Positions 15,689 through 25,367 are shown, counted from the first letter of the stretch. The stretch is 64,000 bases of DNA from Arenibacter amylolyticus (GCF_002150785.1 NZ_MTAZ01000006.1:25747-89746), one strand, 5' to 3'. The notes: a model not told the origin generated them from the letters alone. Made by a program: numbers and translations.

Positions 15689-17278
15689 TTACGAGGAACA
15701 GTCACACAATTTTAATTTTGTACCCGGTTTGATATCGTTACCACTAATACCGTTCCATTTTCGTAAATTCTCGATACTAATTCCCGGATATTTTTTTGCA
15801 ATGCCCCAAAGGGAGTCTCCATTTCTAACAGTATGGACCTTGGAACTGCTGCTGACACTCGTGCTAGGGTGTTTTCTGGGGTAAATGGTAAGTCGCTGGC
15901 CAATCCTCAGATTGTTGCTTCTTAAACCATTCCAAGCTTTTATTTGGCTCACTCTTACACCATATCTTTCGGCAATCTTACCTAGATAATCCCCGCTTTT
16001 TACTCTATATCTTATTTGGTTTTGGGTGGAGGTCATTTCGGGAAGTGGCTTTTCCCGGTTCTTTAATTCATTTTCCACGTGGGCGTAAATTGCCTCTTCG
16101 TTGTTTACAAACTTGCCCAAGGCATAGATAGGAAGTCGTAGGCTGTAATTTTTGCCTTCTACATAGGGGATGATATTTAACTTATAGGCGGGATTCAATA
16201 CTTCCAATTCTTCTACACTGATATCTACCAACTCGGCAATTTGATCAAAGGTGATCATGCGCTTTACATGCACGGTATCGGTCTCAAAATAAGGTCTATT
16301 TACCACCTCAGGTTCCAATCCGTGTTCCTTGGCGTATTCAAAGATGTACATGGTAGCCAAAAAAGCCGGTACGTAGCCTGCGGTTTCCCGAGGAAGATGT
16401 CTTCTTATATTCCAATAATTCTTATACCCTCCAGAGCGTCTAATGGCTTTATTTACATTGCCGGGACCCGAATTATAGGCGGCTAGGGCCAAATCCCAAT
16501 CGTCAAAAATGCGGTGCAACCTTTTAAGGTACATACTGGCTGCTTTGGTAGAGTTGATGGGGTCGCTTCTTTCATCCACATAACTACTTACGTCCAGATT
16601 ATACATTTTACCGGTACCGTACATAAATTGCCATAAGCCTGTTGCGCCCACCCTAGATCTAGCTCGTGGATTTAATGCCGATTCTACAATGGCTAAGTAC
16701 TTTAGTTCCAAAGGAATGTTCTGGTTGTCCAATTCCTGCTCAAATAAGGGGAAATAAAACTGACTTGCAGTAAGCATTCTACTCATTAGGCCCCGTCTGC
16801 GGGTTAGAAAGGAATTGATTACATTTTCTAAGGACGGATTATAGGTAATATTAAAAGGAGTGCGCTGGTTTAATCTTTCTAATCTTGCTTTTAGGGTATC
16901 GGTATCTACCTTATAATGGTACACCGTATCTATTTCCATCTTGGAGATATCCTCATAAATGGAGTCGAAGAGCATAGCGTTTTGGTGTAGTTCCCTTAAC
17001 CATAGACTATCGTATTTAGCGGCTTCCAAGAGATCCTGTAGGTCGTATTTTTTTTCACCTTTTAATCGTACCAAGGGTTGGTCTTTCATAGTGGCCTGCG
17101 CATCCATGCTTTCCATCAATTCTACCCCTTCCATATCCATCGCAGTGGTGTCTACCTCCATGATTGCCGCTTTATTTGGATTTGGGGTGTTGGGAATGGA
17201 GTCTGGTTCTTGGGCAGAAAGGGTAGTGGTGGCCACTAGCCCCAAAATACTGAATAGGAAATTCTTGGTCACTTTCAT
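15689..17278 (-). CDS. mltD: membrane-bound lytic murein transglycosylase D-like, with two LysM domains
   Basis: Cleaves the glycan strands of peptidoglycan in the periplasm. A signal peptide (1-22) is followed by a charged region, an SLT domain with the catalytic Glu in LAIVESALNP (Glu199), the GATGLWQFM and AAYNSGPGNV motifs, and two C-terminal LysM repeats (YRVKSGDYLGKIAERYGV and HTVRNGDSLWGIAKKYPG). The length of 529 residues fits MltD. Unlike E. coli MltD there is no lipobox visible. It lies between pgk and the DUF4837 lipoprotein gene. Confidence 0.93.
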   Translation of the reverse strand: MKVTKNFLFSILGLVATTTLSAQEPDSIPNTPNPNKAAIMEVDTTAMDMEGVELMESMDAQATMKDQPLVRLKGEKKYDLQDLLEAAKYDSLWLRELHQNAMLFDSIYEDISKMEIDTVYHYKVDTDTLKARLERLNQRTPFNITYNPSLENVINSFLTRRRGLMSRMLTASQFYFPLFEQELDNQNIPLELKYLAIVESALNPRARSRVGATGLWQFMYGTGKMYNLDVSSYVDERSDPINSTKAASMYLKRLHRIFDDWDLALAAYNSGPGNVNKAIRRSGGYKNYWNIRRHLPRETAGYVPAFLATMYIFEYAKEHGLEPEVVNRPYFETDTVHVKRMITFDQIAELVDISVEELEVLNPAYKLNIIPYVEGKNYSLRLPIYALGKFVNNEEAIYAHVENELKNREKPLPEMTSTQNQIRYRVKSGDYLGKIAERYGVRVSQIKAWNGLRSNNLRIGQRLTIYPRKHPSTSVSSSSKVHTVRNGDSLWGIAKKYPGISIENLRKWNGISGNDIKPGTKLKLCDCSS

Positions 17279-17311
17279 GAGTTGTCTTTTAATGGGAACT
17301 GATAAAATGGG

Positions 17312-17351
17312 AGCATTTTCACCAAACCAAATGGGGTCTGGTGAAAATGCT
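17312..17351. terminator. 13-bp perfect stem-loop between pgk and mltD
   Basis: The arms AGCATTTTCACCA (17312-17324) and TGGTGAAAATGCT (17339-17351) are perfectly complementary, with a 14-base loop. Read leftward it lies 28 bp after the pgk stop and is followed by CCCATTTTATC, a weak U tract. It may be a terminator for pgk, or a processing/attenuation hairpin ahead of mltD. Confidence 0.55.
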
Positions 17352-17379
17352 TGCTTCCCTATATGTTGGAGCGAGGGAT

Positions 17380-18570
17380 TTAGGCCAATATTGCAGCGAT
17401 TCCCGGAAGGTCTTTTCCTTCCAAGCTTTCCAACATGGCACCGCCCCCAGTAGATACATAGCTCACCTTGTCCTCAAAACCGAACTGTTTTACGGCCGCA
17501 ACGGAATCGCCACCACCTACAAGGGAAAAAGCCCCGTTCTTAGTAGCTTCGGCAATAAAATTACCTACTGCTATTGTTCCTTTAGCAAAAGCTTCCATCT
17601 CAAAAACGCCTACGGGACCGTTCCATAGGATGGTTTTGGAATCTAGGATTACCTGCTTAAAGTTTTCTAAAGTCTTGGGTCCGGCATCCAATCCTTGCCA
17701 TCCATCAGGGATCTCATTGGAAGCGACCACTTGGGTGTTGGCATTTTTGTCAAAATCATCAGCGGCCAAAACGTCTACGGGAATATGTACAGTCACTCCC
17801 TTTTTCTTAGCTTCTGAGAGGATTTCCAAGGCCAATTCCATTTTATCGTCTTCAGAGATGGAATCTCCTATTTTTCCTCCTTGTGCCTTCACAAAGGTAT
17901 AGGTCATTCCGCCTCCTATAATCAAATGATCTACCTTGTCTAAGATGTTCTCAATAATCGTGATTTTGGAGGATACTTTGGCTCCACCTAGAATTGCAGT
18001 AATGGGCTTTTCGCCGGTACGCATTACTTTTTCTATGGCGTCTATTTCCTTGGCTAATAAAAAGCCAAAACATTTATTTTCAGGGAAGAATTTTGCTACA
18101 ATGGTAGTGGAAGCATGAGCTCTATGAGCCGTTCCAAAGGCATCGTTTACATAAATGTCCCCCAATTGCGATAGCTGCTTGGCAAATTCCTCATCGCCAG
18201 CCTCTTCTTCCGAATGGAACCTAAGGTTCTCTAACAATAATACCTCTCCGCTTTTTAGATCGGCAACTGCTTGTTCTGCCTCAGGACCTACACAGCTCTC
18301 TACAAATTTAACGTCTACTCCAATAACTTGGGTAACTTCTTTTACAATATGCTTTAATGAAAGCTCTGGGGTAGCTTGTCCCTTTGGTCTTCCCAAATGG
18401 CTCATAAGTACGGCACTCCCGCCGTCTTCCAATACTTTTAATATAGTTGGTTTTGCAGCAACAATCCTGTTGTTGTCCGTTACCTTTAGATCGGCATCCA
18501 AGGGTACATTAAAATCTACCCTTATTAATGCCTTTTTATTTTTAAAATTAAAATCGTTGATGGTTCTCAT
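17380..18570 (-). CDS. pgk: phosphoglycerate kinase
   Basis: Glycolytic enzyme that transfers phosphate from 1,3-bisphosphoglycerate to ADP. The N-terminal RVDFNVPLD, the substrate site SHLGRPKG, the ENLRFH segment, the ADP-binding GGAKVSSKI region and the C-terminal STGGGAMLE are all present. From the ATG at 18568-18570 the protein has 396 residues, the normal size; the longer frame to 18654 adds residues with no family match. A promoter box at 18595-18602 lies just upstream of this ATG. It is divergent from holB. Confidence 0.97.
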   Translation of the reverse strand: MRTINDFNFKNKKALIRVDFNVPLDADLKVTDNNRIVAAKPTILKVLEDGGSAVLMSHLGRPKGQATPELSLKHIVKEVTQVIGVDVKFVESCVGPEAEQAVADLKSGEVLLLENLRFHSEEEAGDEEFAKQLSQLGDIYVNDAFGTAHRAHASTTIVAKFFPENKCFGFLLAKEIDAIEKVMRTGEKPITAILGGAKVSSKITIIENILDKVDHLIIGGGMTYTFVKAQGGKIGDSISEDDKMELALEILSEAKKKGVTVHIPVDVLAADDFDKNANTQVVASNEIPDGWQGLDAGPKTLENFKQVILDSKTILWNGPVGVFEMEAFAKGTIAVGNFIAEATKNGAFSLVGGGDSVAAVKQFGFEDKVSYVSTGGGAMLESLEGKDLPGIAAILA

Positions 18571-18594
18571 ATGACTACTGGTTTTATAGAATAG

Positions 18595-18602
18595 CAAATG
18601 TA
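18595..18602 (-). promoter_or_regulatory. -7 promoter box (TACATTTG) of pgk
   Basis: Exact TAnnTTTG on the minus strand, 24 bp upstream of the pgk ATG. It lies inside the longer open frame, which argues that the frame upstream of 18570 is not translated. Confidence 0.5.
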
Positions 18603-18746
18603 AAGATTTAAAGGATGTTTTAAAGATACTTTCTCTAATAATTACCCGTGCCACTGGGAGAATTGTTAATTTGACAATGCGATGAAGGGGGAGAAATTGC
18701 CAGTTATGTGGCCCAATTATATAAGCCTATTTTGGTTTTATTCCAT

Positions 18747-18754
18747 TATATTTG
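18747..18754 (+). promoter_or_regulatory. -7 promoter box (TATATTTG) of holB
   Basis: Exact TAnnTTTG ending 4 bp before the ATG of holB at 18759. Transcription would begin at or within a base or two of the start codon, i.e. a leaderless mRNA. Confidence 0.55.
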
Positions 18755-18758
18755 GCCT

Positions 18759-19910
18759 ATGCAATTTAAGGAAATTTTAGGGCTTAACCACATTAAGGAT
18801 CATCTTACTTCTAGTGCCGATGCCGGTCGCATTCCGCACGCGCAACTTTTTATTGGTCCGGAAGGCTGTGGTACATTGCCAATGGCGTTGTGTTATGCTC
18901 AGTATTTAGTCTGCGGGAATACGGGGGGTGAAAATGAGAATGGGGATGCCAGCTGTAATATAAAATGCAATTCCTTGTCCCATCCAGATATTCATTTTGC
19001 TTTTCCGGTGGCCAATTCCACTAAAGTTAAAAGTCATGCAGTAAGTGATAGTTACCTGGAAGAATGGCGACAGTTTTTAACAGAACAGCCTTATGGGAAT
19101 CTTTTCGATTGGTATAAAGCTATAGGAATAGATAATAGGCAGGGGCAAATAGGGGTAGATGAAGCCCAACAGATGGTTAAAAAGCTCTCCCTTAAGAGTT
19201 ATGAAGGAGGATACAAGGCCATGATAATTTGGATGGCGGAAAAAATGAACACTGCCACGGCCAATAAATTATTAAAACTTATAGAGGAGCCTCCTCACAA
19301 AACGGTTTTAATCCTAATCGCGGAAGAAGAAGAGCAGATTATTCAGACCATTTTATCGCGTTGCCAAATACTCCGGTTTCCTCCAGTGGCAGAAGGGGCC
19401 ATAGTAGAAGCCTTAATCGAAAGGGGAGTAGGTAGGGAAGACGCATTGCGGATTTCCCACGAGGCCAACGGAAATTTTAACAAGGCATTGGACTTTATGA
19501 ACAATGATTCCGAAGACCTTGTTTTTGAACAGTGGTTTGTGCAATGGGTGCGTTCTGCCTTTAGGGCAAAAGGCAATAAAGGGGCTATACACGATTTAAT
19601 AGCGTGGAGCGAGCTGGTGGCCAAAACGGGTAGGGAAACACAAAAACAGTTCTTAAGCTATTGTATTTCTGTCATGAGACAAGCGCTATTAATCAATTAC
19701 AATGCAAAGGACTTGGCCTATATGAGATTTCATGTAGAAGGTTTCAAATTGGAAAATTTTGCACCTTTTGTTCATGAGGGAAATATTCTTTTAATTGTGA
19801 AAGAACTGGAGGATGCTAGTTATCACATCGAAAGAAATGGTAATGCTAAGTTGATTCTAATGGATCTATCTATAAAACTAACCCGCTTATTGCACGCTAA
19901 AGCGGCATAA
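18759..19910 (+). CDS. holB: DNA polymerase III delta' subunit-like clamp-loader protein
   Basis: Part of the clamp loader that places the sliding clamp on DNA. From the ATG at 18759 it has 383 residues, beginning FKEILGLNHIKDHL. The P-loop region reads GPEGCGTLPM, lacking the Lys of a working Walker A, as is usual for delta'. A Cys cluster (CGN...SCNIKC) corresponds to the zinc module, and KLLKLIEEPP and LSRCQILRF (SRC motif) are the AAA+ signatures. The longer frame from 18708 is excluded by the promoter box. DoxX follows 22 bp later. Confidence 0.92.
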   Translation: MQFKEILGLNHIKDHLTSSADAGRIPHAQLFIGPEGCGTLPMALCYAQYLVCGNTGGENENGDASCNIKCNSLSHPDIHFAFPVANSTKVKSHAVSDSYLEEWRQFLTEQPYGNLFDWYKAIGIDNRQGQIGVDEAQQMVKKLSLKSYEGGYKAMIIWMAEKMNTATANKLLKLIEEPPHKTVLILIAEEEEQIIQTILSRCQILRFPPVAEGAIVEALIERGVGREDALRISHEANGNFNKALDFMNNDSEDLVFEQWFVQWVRSAFRAKGNKGAIHDLIAWSELVAKTGRETQKQFLSYCISVMRQALLINYNAKDLAYMRFHVEGFKLENFAPFVHEGNILLIVKELEDASYHIERNGNAKLILMDLSIKLTRLLHAKAA

Positions 19911-19932
19911 TAGCGAAAATAAATACTTGTAC

Positions 19933-20328
19933 ATGGAAACCTTAACCAATAATGCGACGGAACTCTTATTGCTTCTTTTTCTAATTATCACTTTTGTACA
20001 AAGTGCCTTTGATAAGATGATGGACTGGAAGGGAAATATTTCCTGGTTACAGGGACATTTTAAAGATACCCCGTTTCAAGGCCAGGTTCCCTTGTTGTTG
20101 ATCACGGTACTGGTAACAGAGTTGGTTGCCGGGGTCCTGTGTTTGTTGGGAATGTACATGCTGGTGACCGAGGGTGGAAAGTCCGTTGCCTTAGCCGGTG
20201 CCGTAGTGGCTTGTATTGCGCTCCTGATGCTCTTATTAGGCCAGCGGATTGCCAAGGACTATGACGGGGCAAGAACCATTGCCATCTACTTTATACCAAC
20301 CGTTTTTTTAGTGTTCCTATTGCAGTAG
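19933..20328 (+). CDS. DoxX-like small integral membrane protein
   Basis: A 131-residue protein with four hydrophobic segments, at about 8-25, 50-70, 80-100 and 112-130, and an FVQSAFDKMMDWKGN segment typical of DoxX-type proteins near the end of the first helix. The role is not established; relatives are linked to redox or quinone-related functions. The ATG at 19933 is used here; a TTG lies two codons upstream. It follows holB closely and is probably read with it. Confidence 0.8.
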   Translation: METLTNNATELLLLLFLIITFVQSAFDKMMDWKGNISWLQGHFKDTPFQGQVPLLLITVLVTELVAGVLCLLGMYMLVTEGGKSVALAGAVVACIALLMLLLGQRIAKDYDGARTIAIYFIPTVFLVFLLQ

Positions 20329-20494
20329 GGCTTTAAAGTCTAATTGTGATGCTTATTACTTGTCTTTATGGTTAAAGGGGGGAGTTTCTTTAGTGTTGCA
20401 TTTTATTTAGCTGTTCAATTCATAAAAATTGCTTAGTTTGTGGAAGGTGAAACGCTATCCTTTTTGAGGAGCGGTTGTGCTACTTTTATAAATC

Positions 20495-21286
20495 ATGACT
20501 ATGAATTTGGCGGAAATTAAAACTAAGTCGGTTGGCTTGGTGTTATCTGGAGGTGGAGTAAAGGGCATGGCCCATATTGGAATGATTCAAGCTTTAAACG
20601 AGTTTGGGATTCAAGCCCAGGTTGTTAGTGGCAGTAGTGTAGGGGCCTTAGTAGGCGCTATGTATGCCAATGGGAATTCGGTTTCTGAAATGCTTCGCTT
20701 TTTTAAGGAAACCCCTTTGTTCCGATACCACTTTATGACCCTAGTAAAGCCTGGGCTCTTAGATACTGATCGGTATTTTGAAGTGTTGTTAAAGTATTTT
20801 CCAGAGAACACATTTGAATCCTTGCAGCGGAAACTGTCGGTGGTGACCACGGATCTACAACGTGGGGAGGAAAGAATTTTCTCTACGGGAGCGCTTATTA
20901 TGCCCTTATTGGCCTCTGCGGCCTTGCCTCCTGTCTTTAGTCCCGTTGTGATCAATGGCACCTTATATGCGGACGGAGGTATTATGAATAACTTTCCCTA
21001 TGAGTATGTAGCAGATGAGTCCGATTTTATTATTGGGAGTAATGTTTCTTCCGTTAGGCAGTTAAGTAAGGAGGGGATAAGATCGTCTTATCAATTGGCT
21101 AATAGAACCACTTCCTTAATGATCTATGCCATGAATAGGGCTAAAGTACAGCAGTGCGATTTAATTATAGAACCGCAATCATTAGAACTAATCGGGATCT
21201 TAGATAAGAAAGGGATTGAGAAAGCCTATACTATTGGTTACGAACATACCTTGGCAAAGCTTCAAAAAATCTTTGTAGAATATTAG
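20495..21286 (+). CDS. patatin-like phospholipase
   Basis: Lipid acyl hydrolase with a Ser-Asp dyad. The oxyanion-hole loop SGGGVKGMAHIG (residues 18-29), the nucleophile elbow GSSVG (Ser48) and the DGG motif in YADGGIMNNFP are all intact. The length of 263 residues fits the bacterial single-domain type. No signal peptide is visible, so it should be cytoplasmic or peripheral. The start may be the ATG at 20495 or that at 20501, two codons later. It converges with the suf operon. Confidence 0.92.
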   Translation: MTMNLAEIKTKSVGLVLSGGGVKGMAHIGMIQALNEFGIQAQVVSGSSVGALVGAMYANGNSVSEMLRFFKETPLFRYHFMTLVKPGLLDTDRYFEVLLKYFPENTFESLQRKLSVVTTDLQRGEERIFSTGALIMPLLASAALPPVFSPVVINGTLYADGGIMNNFPYEYVADESDFIIGSNVSSVRQLSKEGIRSSYQLANRTTSLMIYAMNRAKVQQCDLIIEPQSLELIGILDKKGIEKAYTIGYEHTLAKLQKIFVEY

Positions 21287-21433
21287 TGGTATTTTCTAAA
21301 TAACATGATTGGTTGAGGTGTCCCTAAGAGGACCATCTCTCTGTAAAACCCATAGCTAGTTTCTCTTTTAGGCATGGAATTGGGTTGGTAGAGTGGATGC
21401 TGTCCGCATAATGGTCCTCGCTACCACTATGAA

Positions 21434-21479
21434 TAAAAAACAAAACGCCCCAAATGCATGTAATCATATATTTGGGGCG
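21434..21479 (-). terminator. terminator of the suf operon
   Basis: A perfect 10-bp stem (CGCCCCAAAT at 21446-21455 and ATTTGGGGCG at 21470-21479) with a 14-base loop. Read leftward it is followed by TTTTGTTTTTT, a strong U tract. It lies 55 bp after the last suf gene and may also stop patatin transcripts from the other side. Confidence 0.88.
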
Positions 21480-21533
21480 CTGTTTACCATTTTAAGAGGG
21501 TGTTATCGTTAATTGATGCTACGCATGGCCGAT

Positions 21534-21866
21534 CTAGAGCATACCTAGTTCCAATTTGGCCTCGTCGCTCATTAAATCTTGGGTCCAAGGCGGATCGAAA
21601 GTTAGTTCTACTTCCACATCTTTTATCTCGTCAATAGATTTCACCTTTTCCTCAACTTCCATGGGCATGGATTCTGCAACAGGACAGTTGGGGGAGGTTA
21701 GGGTCATAAGAATTTTAACCTCGTAGTCCTCGTTTACCAAAACGTCGTAAATTAATCCCAGTTCATAAATATCTACGGGGATTTCTGGGTCATAAATGGT
21801 TTTTATGACACGAACTATCTTTTCGCCTAATTCTTGGGTGTCTATGGTGGGTGTTTCTGTGCTCAT
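21534..21866 (-). CDS. sufT: SufT-like (DUF59/MIP18) iron-sulfur assembly factor
   Basis: The 110-residue protein is a MIP18/PaaD-like domain, a late-acting factor for Fe-S cluster maturation. The hallmark segment IYDPEIPVDIYELGLIYDV and the conserved LTSPNCPVAESM with its Cys are present. It is the last gene of the suf operon, 57 bp after sufE, and is followed by the operon terminator. Bacteroidota annotate it variously as SufT, PaaD-like or DUF59. Confidence 0.9.
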   Translation of the reverse strand: MSTETPTIDTQELGEKIVRVIKTIYDPEIPVDIYELGLIYDVLVNEDYEVKILMTLTSPNCPVAESMPMEVEEKVKSIDEIKDVEVELTFDPPWTQDLMSDEAKLELGML

Positions 21867-21923
21867 CGTATTAAAAAATTTAGGTGGGATGGTCTCTCAA
21901 TGATACCACCCTAAGGTTGTGCC

Positions 21924-22346
21924 TTAATTTAACTGTGTCTGATAGGCGATTGCATACATTTTAAGCTGCTTAATCATACTCACCAGACCATTAGCCCGTG
22001 TGGGGGATAAATGTTCCTTTAAGCCAATTTCATCTATAAATTGGGTGTCTGCTGCTATAATATCACTTGGTTTTTGATCGCTGAATGCCCTAATTAAAAT
22101 GGCTACGATTCCTTTGGTGATAATGGCATCGCTATCAGCGGTAAATACCAATTTATCATCATTTAATTCGGCATGTACCCATACTTTGCTCTGGCAGCCT
22201 TTAATGATATTGTCGTCGGTTTTGTACTGCTCCTCGATTAGGGGAAGTGATTTTCCCAATTCTATCATATATTCATAACGCTCCATCCAATCATCGAACA
22301 TGGAGAATTCCGCTATAATCTCTTCTTGTATTTCTTGTATACTCAT
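21924..22346 (-). CDS. sufE: SufE sulfur acceptor protein
   Basis: Accepts the persulfide sulfur from SufS and passes it to the SufBCD scaffold. The active Cys51 is in IKGCQSKVW, the loop diagnostic of SufE, and the RANGLVSMI segment near the C-terminus is conserved. The length of 140 residues is typical. It lies 91 bp after sufS and 57 bp before sufT in the same direction. Confidence 0.96.
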   Translation of the reverse strand: MSIQEIQEEIIAEFSMFDDWMERYEYMIELGKSLPLIEEQYKTDDNIIKGCQSKVWVHAELNDDKLVFTADSDAIITKGIVAILIRAFSDQKPSDIIAADTQFIDEIGLKEHLSPTRANGLVSMIKQLKMYAIAYQTQLN

Positions 22347-22437
22347 AGTGTTAATTTATCCTGTCATATGGATTTTCATTGCAAAAGTACAACACACAGC
22401 ACTTAAATTCAAGAAGATATAGATTGCGTTATGGATT

Positions 22438-23664
22438 TTAGATCAACATAGACTTGGCGCGCTTTACTCCGGCGACCAATACATCTATCTCGTCCTTGGT
22501 GTTGTAAAAACTAAAACTTGCCCTTACCGTTCCTGGAATCTTATAAAAGTCCATTATGGGTTGCGCACAATGGTGGCCAGTCCTAACGGCAATTCCCAGC
22601 TTGTCTAAGATGCTTCCTATATCATAGGGATGTAATCCTTCTATATTAAAGGAAATAACCGCTGTTTTGTTGCTAGAGGTGCCATAGATTTTTAAACCTT
22701 CTATGGTTAAAAGCTGTTCAGTGGCATAGGTTAATAGCTCGTGTTCGTACCGTGAAATAGCATCAAATCCAATGTTGTTCATATAGTCCAATGCCGCGCC
22801 AAAAGCTATACCTCCTGCAATGTTTGGGGTCCCGGCCTCAAACTTATGGGGAAGGGCTGCATAAGTGGTTTTTTCAAAGGTCACCTCGGCAATCATTTCC
22901 CCACCTCCTTGGTAGGGAGGTAATTTGTTTAGCCATTCCTCTTTTCCGTAAAGAACGCCTACCCCAGTAGGGCCGCACATTTTATGGCCAGAAACCACAT
23001 AGAAATCAACGTCTAATTGCTGTACGTCTGCTTTAATATGGGGGGCTGCCTGTGCGCCGTCTAACAATACCGCTGCGCCAACTTTATGGGCCGCACTGAT
23101 GATTTCTTCAATGGGATTAATTGTTCCCAAGGCATTGGAGACGTGGTTGCAGAATACCAGCTTTGTTTTATCGCTTAATAGCTTGTGGTATTCTTCCATC
23201 ACCAATTCTCCTTCTACATCCATGGGGATTACCCTTAGAACCGCTCCAGTGCGTTCTGTTAGCATCTGCCAAGGAACTATGTTGGAATGGTGCTCTAGGG
23301 CAGAGACGATAATTTCGTCCCCCGCTTGTAATAGGGAGGCAAAGCCATTGGCCACCAAATTAATACCGAAGGTAGTACCTGGGGTAAATATAATTTCGTG
23401 GCTTTTGCGAGCGTTAAAATGCTTTTGAATCTTTTGCCTGGCCTCCTCATACACATCCGTTGCTTCCTGGGAAAGGGTGTGGACCCCTCTGTGAATATTG
23501 GAATTATACCGCTTGTAATAATCCACTATAGCATCAATAACCATCGTTGGCGTCTGTGAAGTGGCGGCATTGTCCAAATACACAAGAGGCTGGCCATGGA
23601 CCTTCCTGTTTAGTATGGGAAAATCTTTACGGACGGATAGAATATCGAGTACAGTGTTTATCAT
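22438..23664 (-). CDS. sufS: SufS cysteine desulfurase
   Basis: PLP enzyme that takes sulfur from cysteine for Fe-S assembly. The N-terminus (VRKDFPILNRKVHGQPLVYLDNAATSQ-like) and the PLP-binding Lys in VSGHKMCGPTGVG are present, and the catalytic Cys lies in RTGHHCAQP, which is the group II (SufS) form with a short active-site loop. The length is 408 residues. It starts 30 bp after sufD. Confidence 0.97.
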   Translation of the reverse strand: MINTVLDILSVRKDFPILNRKVHGQPLVYLDNAATSQTPTMVIDAIVDYYKRYNSNIHRGVHTLSQEATDVYEEARQKIQKHFNARKSHEIIFTPGTTFGINLVANGFASLLQAGDEIIVSALEHHSNIVPWQMLTERTGAVLRVIPMDVEGELVMEEYHKLLSDKTKLVFCNHVSNALGTINPIEEIISAAHKVGAAVLLDGAQAAPHIKADVQQLDVDFYVVSGHKMCGPTGVGVLYGKEEWLNKLPPYQGGGEMIAEVTFEKTTYAALPHKFEAGTPNIAGGIAFGAALDYMNNIGFDAISRYEHELLTYATEQLLTIEGLKIYGTSSNKTAVISFNIEGLHPYDIGSILDKLGIAVRTGHHCAQPIMDFYKIPGTVRASFSFYNTKDEIDVLVAGVKRAKSMLI

Positions 23665-23694
23665 AATAGGAATTAACTAACTAAACGGATGTCC

Positions 23695-25011
23695 TTATAG
23701 GTCAAAGCCAATATTGACACCTAATTTTTTAGCGATTATTTTATTGATTCTAGCTTTTAGTTCTGGAATGCGAACTGTAGACAAAACGTTGTTGGCAAAG
23801 GCATACATTAATAAGGCCTTGGCCTCCTTTTTTGGAATACCTCTAGACTGTAAATAAAATAAAGCCTCGTCATCCAATTGTCCAATGGTACAACCATGCG
23901 AACATTTAACATCATCCGCAAATATCTCTAACTGTGGCTTGGTGTTAATGGTAGCCTTGTCACTCAACAGGATGTTATTGTTCTGCTGAAATGCATTGGT
24001 TTTTTGGGCAATCTGATCTACGATAATCTTACCGTTAAAAACAGCAGTTGCACTTTCATCGTAGATACCTTTGTAATCTTGGTAGCTTTCGTTGTTTGGC
24101 TTAATATGGTGTACCAAGGTGTGGTGGTCTACGTGTTGTTTCCCTTCAATAATGGTTACCCCTCTTAAGGTAGAGTTTAGTCGCTCCCCGTTCTGATAGT
24201 AGTTGAGGTTGTTCCTAGTAAGTTTACCACCGAAGGAGAAGGTGTGTACGTCTACTACACTTCCATCTTTCTGATCTATATAGGTATTGTCTATCAAGGA
24301 AGCCGATAATCCATCATTCTGTACCTTATAGTAGTCCACGATTGCATTTTTCCCTGCGAATATTTCCGTTACCGCGTTGGTAAAGACCTCGTTGGTGGTA
24401 AGGCTTTGATGGCGCTCTATAACCTGAAGCTCAGAATTTTCTTCAGCGATAATCAGGTTACGTGGTTGTGACATCAAGGCGGCCTCCGTACCCGTAGAGA
24501 AATGTATAATTTCTATGGGTTTTTTGGGTGTCTTGTGCTTGGGGATATAAATATAGGCTCCCTCTCTGCTAAAGGCAGTGTTTAGAGCTGTTAATGAATC
24601 CTCCTTGTTGGCAATCTTGTTGAAGTATACGTCTATTACCGGCTTGTACATAGGTTTGGTAAGCGCAGAACTCATTAGGCAAACATCTACCCCGTCATGG
24701 GTGGTTTCCGATAAATAAGAACTGTAGACACCATCGACAAATACAATTTTATAAGTATCTATCTCATGCATAAAATACCGCTTAACATCCTTATAGTCTA
24801 GGTTACTCTCGGTTTTGGGAAATATGCTGAAATCTACTTTTTGTAGTCTATTTAAGGAAGTGTATTTCCACTCCTCCTCTTTTCGGGAGGGAAATCCTTT
24901 TTCCTCAAACTTCTTTATTGCTTCGGTACGTATATCATGAACGGAATGCTCTACGTCTACATTATTCTCAAACGCTAAAAAAGAGGAGACTAATTTTTCT
25001 TTTAAATCCAT
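23695..25011 (-). CDS. sufD: SufD scaffold protein
   Basis: Partner of SufB and SufC in the scaffold on which Fe-S clusters form. It has the beta-helix core of the SufB/SufD family, with RGVTIIEGKQHVDHHTLVHHI, the YKGIYDESATAVFNGKI stretch and KCSHGCTIGQLDDEALFYLQSRGI. The length of 438 residues is normal. It is separated from sufC by 357 bp that hold only a doubtful ORF, while the other suf gaps are short. Confidence 0.95.
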   Translation of the reverse strand: MDLKEKLVSSFLAFENNVDVEHSVHDIRTEAIKKFEEKGFPSRKEEEWKYTSLNRLQKVDFSIFPKTESNLDYKDVKRYFMHEIDTYKIVFVDGVYSSYLSETTHDGVDVCLMSSALTKPMYKPVIDVYFNKIANKEDSLTALNTAFSREGAYIYIPKHKTPKKPIEIIHFSTGTEAALMSQPRNLIIAEENSELQVIERHQSLTTNEVFTNAVTEIFAGKNAIVDYYKVQNDGLSASLIDNTYIDQKDGSVVDVHTFSFGGKLTRNNLNYYQNGERLNSTLRGVTIIEGKQHVDHHTLVHHIKPNNESYQDYKGIYDESATAVFNGKIIVDQIAQKTNAFQQNNNILLSDKATINTKPQLEIFADDVKCSHGCTIGQLDDEALFYLQSRGIPKKEAKALLMYAFANNVLSTVRIPELKARINKIIAKKLGVNIGFDL

Positions 25012-25115
25012 TTTCTTAAGTTGTAATGTCTAAATGTTAAAGGTTATAGATCTCTTATTTGTGTTGAGATGTTCGATAACTACTTAACAGTTTAGAAATA
25101 TTTTCTTTTATTCCT

Positions 25116-25340
25116 TTAATATGATTGGTTCCATGTTATCCGAATCTGCGAACCGATGGTATCGGTAGCTCTTATGGGTCGTCCTGGTAAATTGCCCTCC
25201 GGCATTGGAATGCCTTTATTGGTGAGGCTCAGACTTCGCTTGTTAAAATCCTGGCTATTAACGGGATTTATGGTTTTAACCACTTGAGGCCCGTCACGCC
25301 TACAACAAGAGGATACTTGCAATTTACGGCCTTTTTGCAT
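25116..25340 (-). CDS. doubtful 74-codon ORF between sufC and sufD
   Basis: A reading frame with an ATG 27 bp after the sufC stop. Its product is basic and has an unusual Cys-Cys-Arg-Arg stretch, with no membrane segment, signal peptide or domain that I recognise. The DNA here contains short perfect hairpins (ACCGAT/ATCGGT at 25152-25166, GGCATT/AATGCC at 25201-25214), so it could instead be a structured spacer or a decayed gene. It is listed because the gap is long and operonic, but translation is not demonstrated. Confidence 0.3.
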   Translation of the reverse strand: MQKGRKLQVSSCCRRDGPQVVKTINPVNSQDFNKRSLSLTNKGIPMPEGNLPGRPIRATDTIGSQIRITWNQSY

Positions 25341-25367
25341 TAAGATCTGGAACCGCAGACGGTGGTA

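Noticed and set aside
18571..18654. Longer pgk start at 18654
   Set aside because: The extra residues do not match the family and the promoter box 18595-18602 lies inside them.
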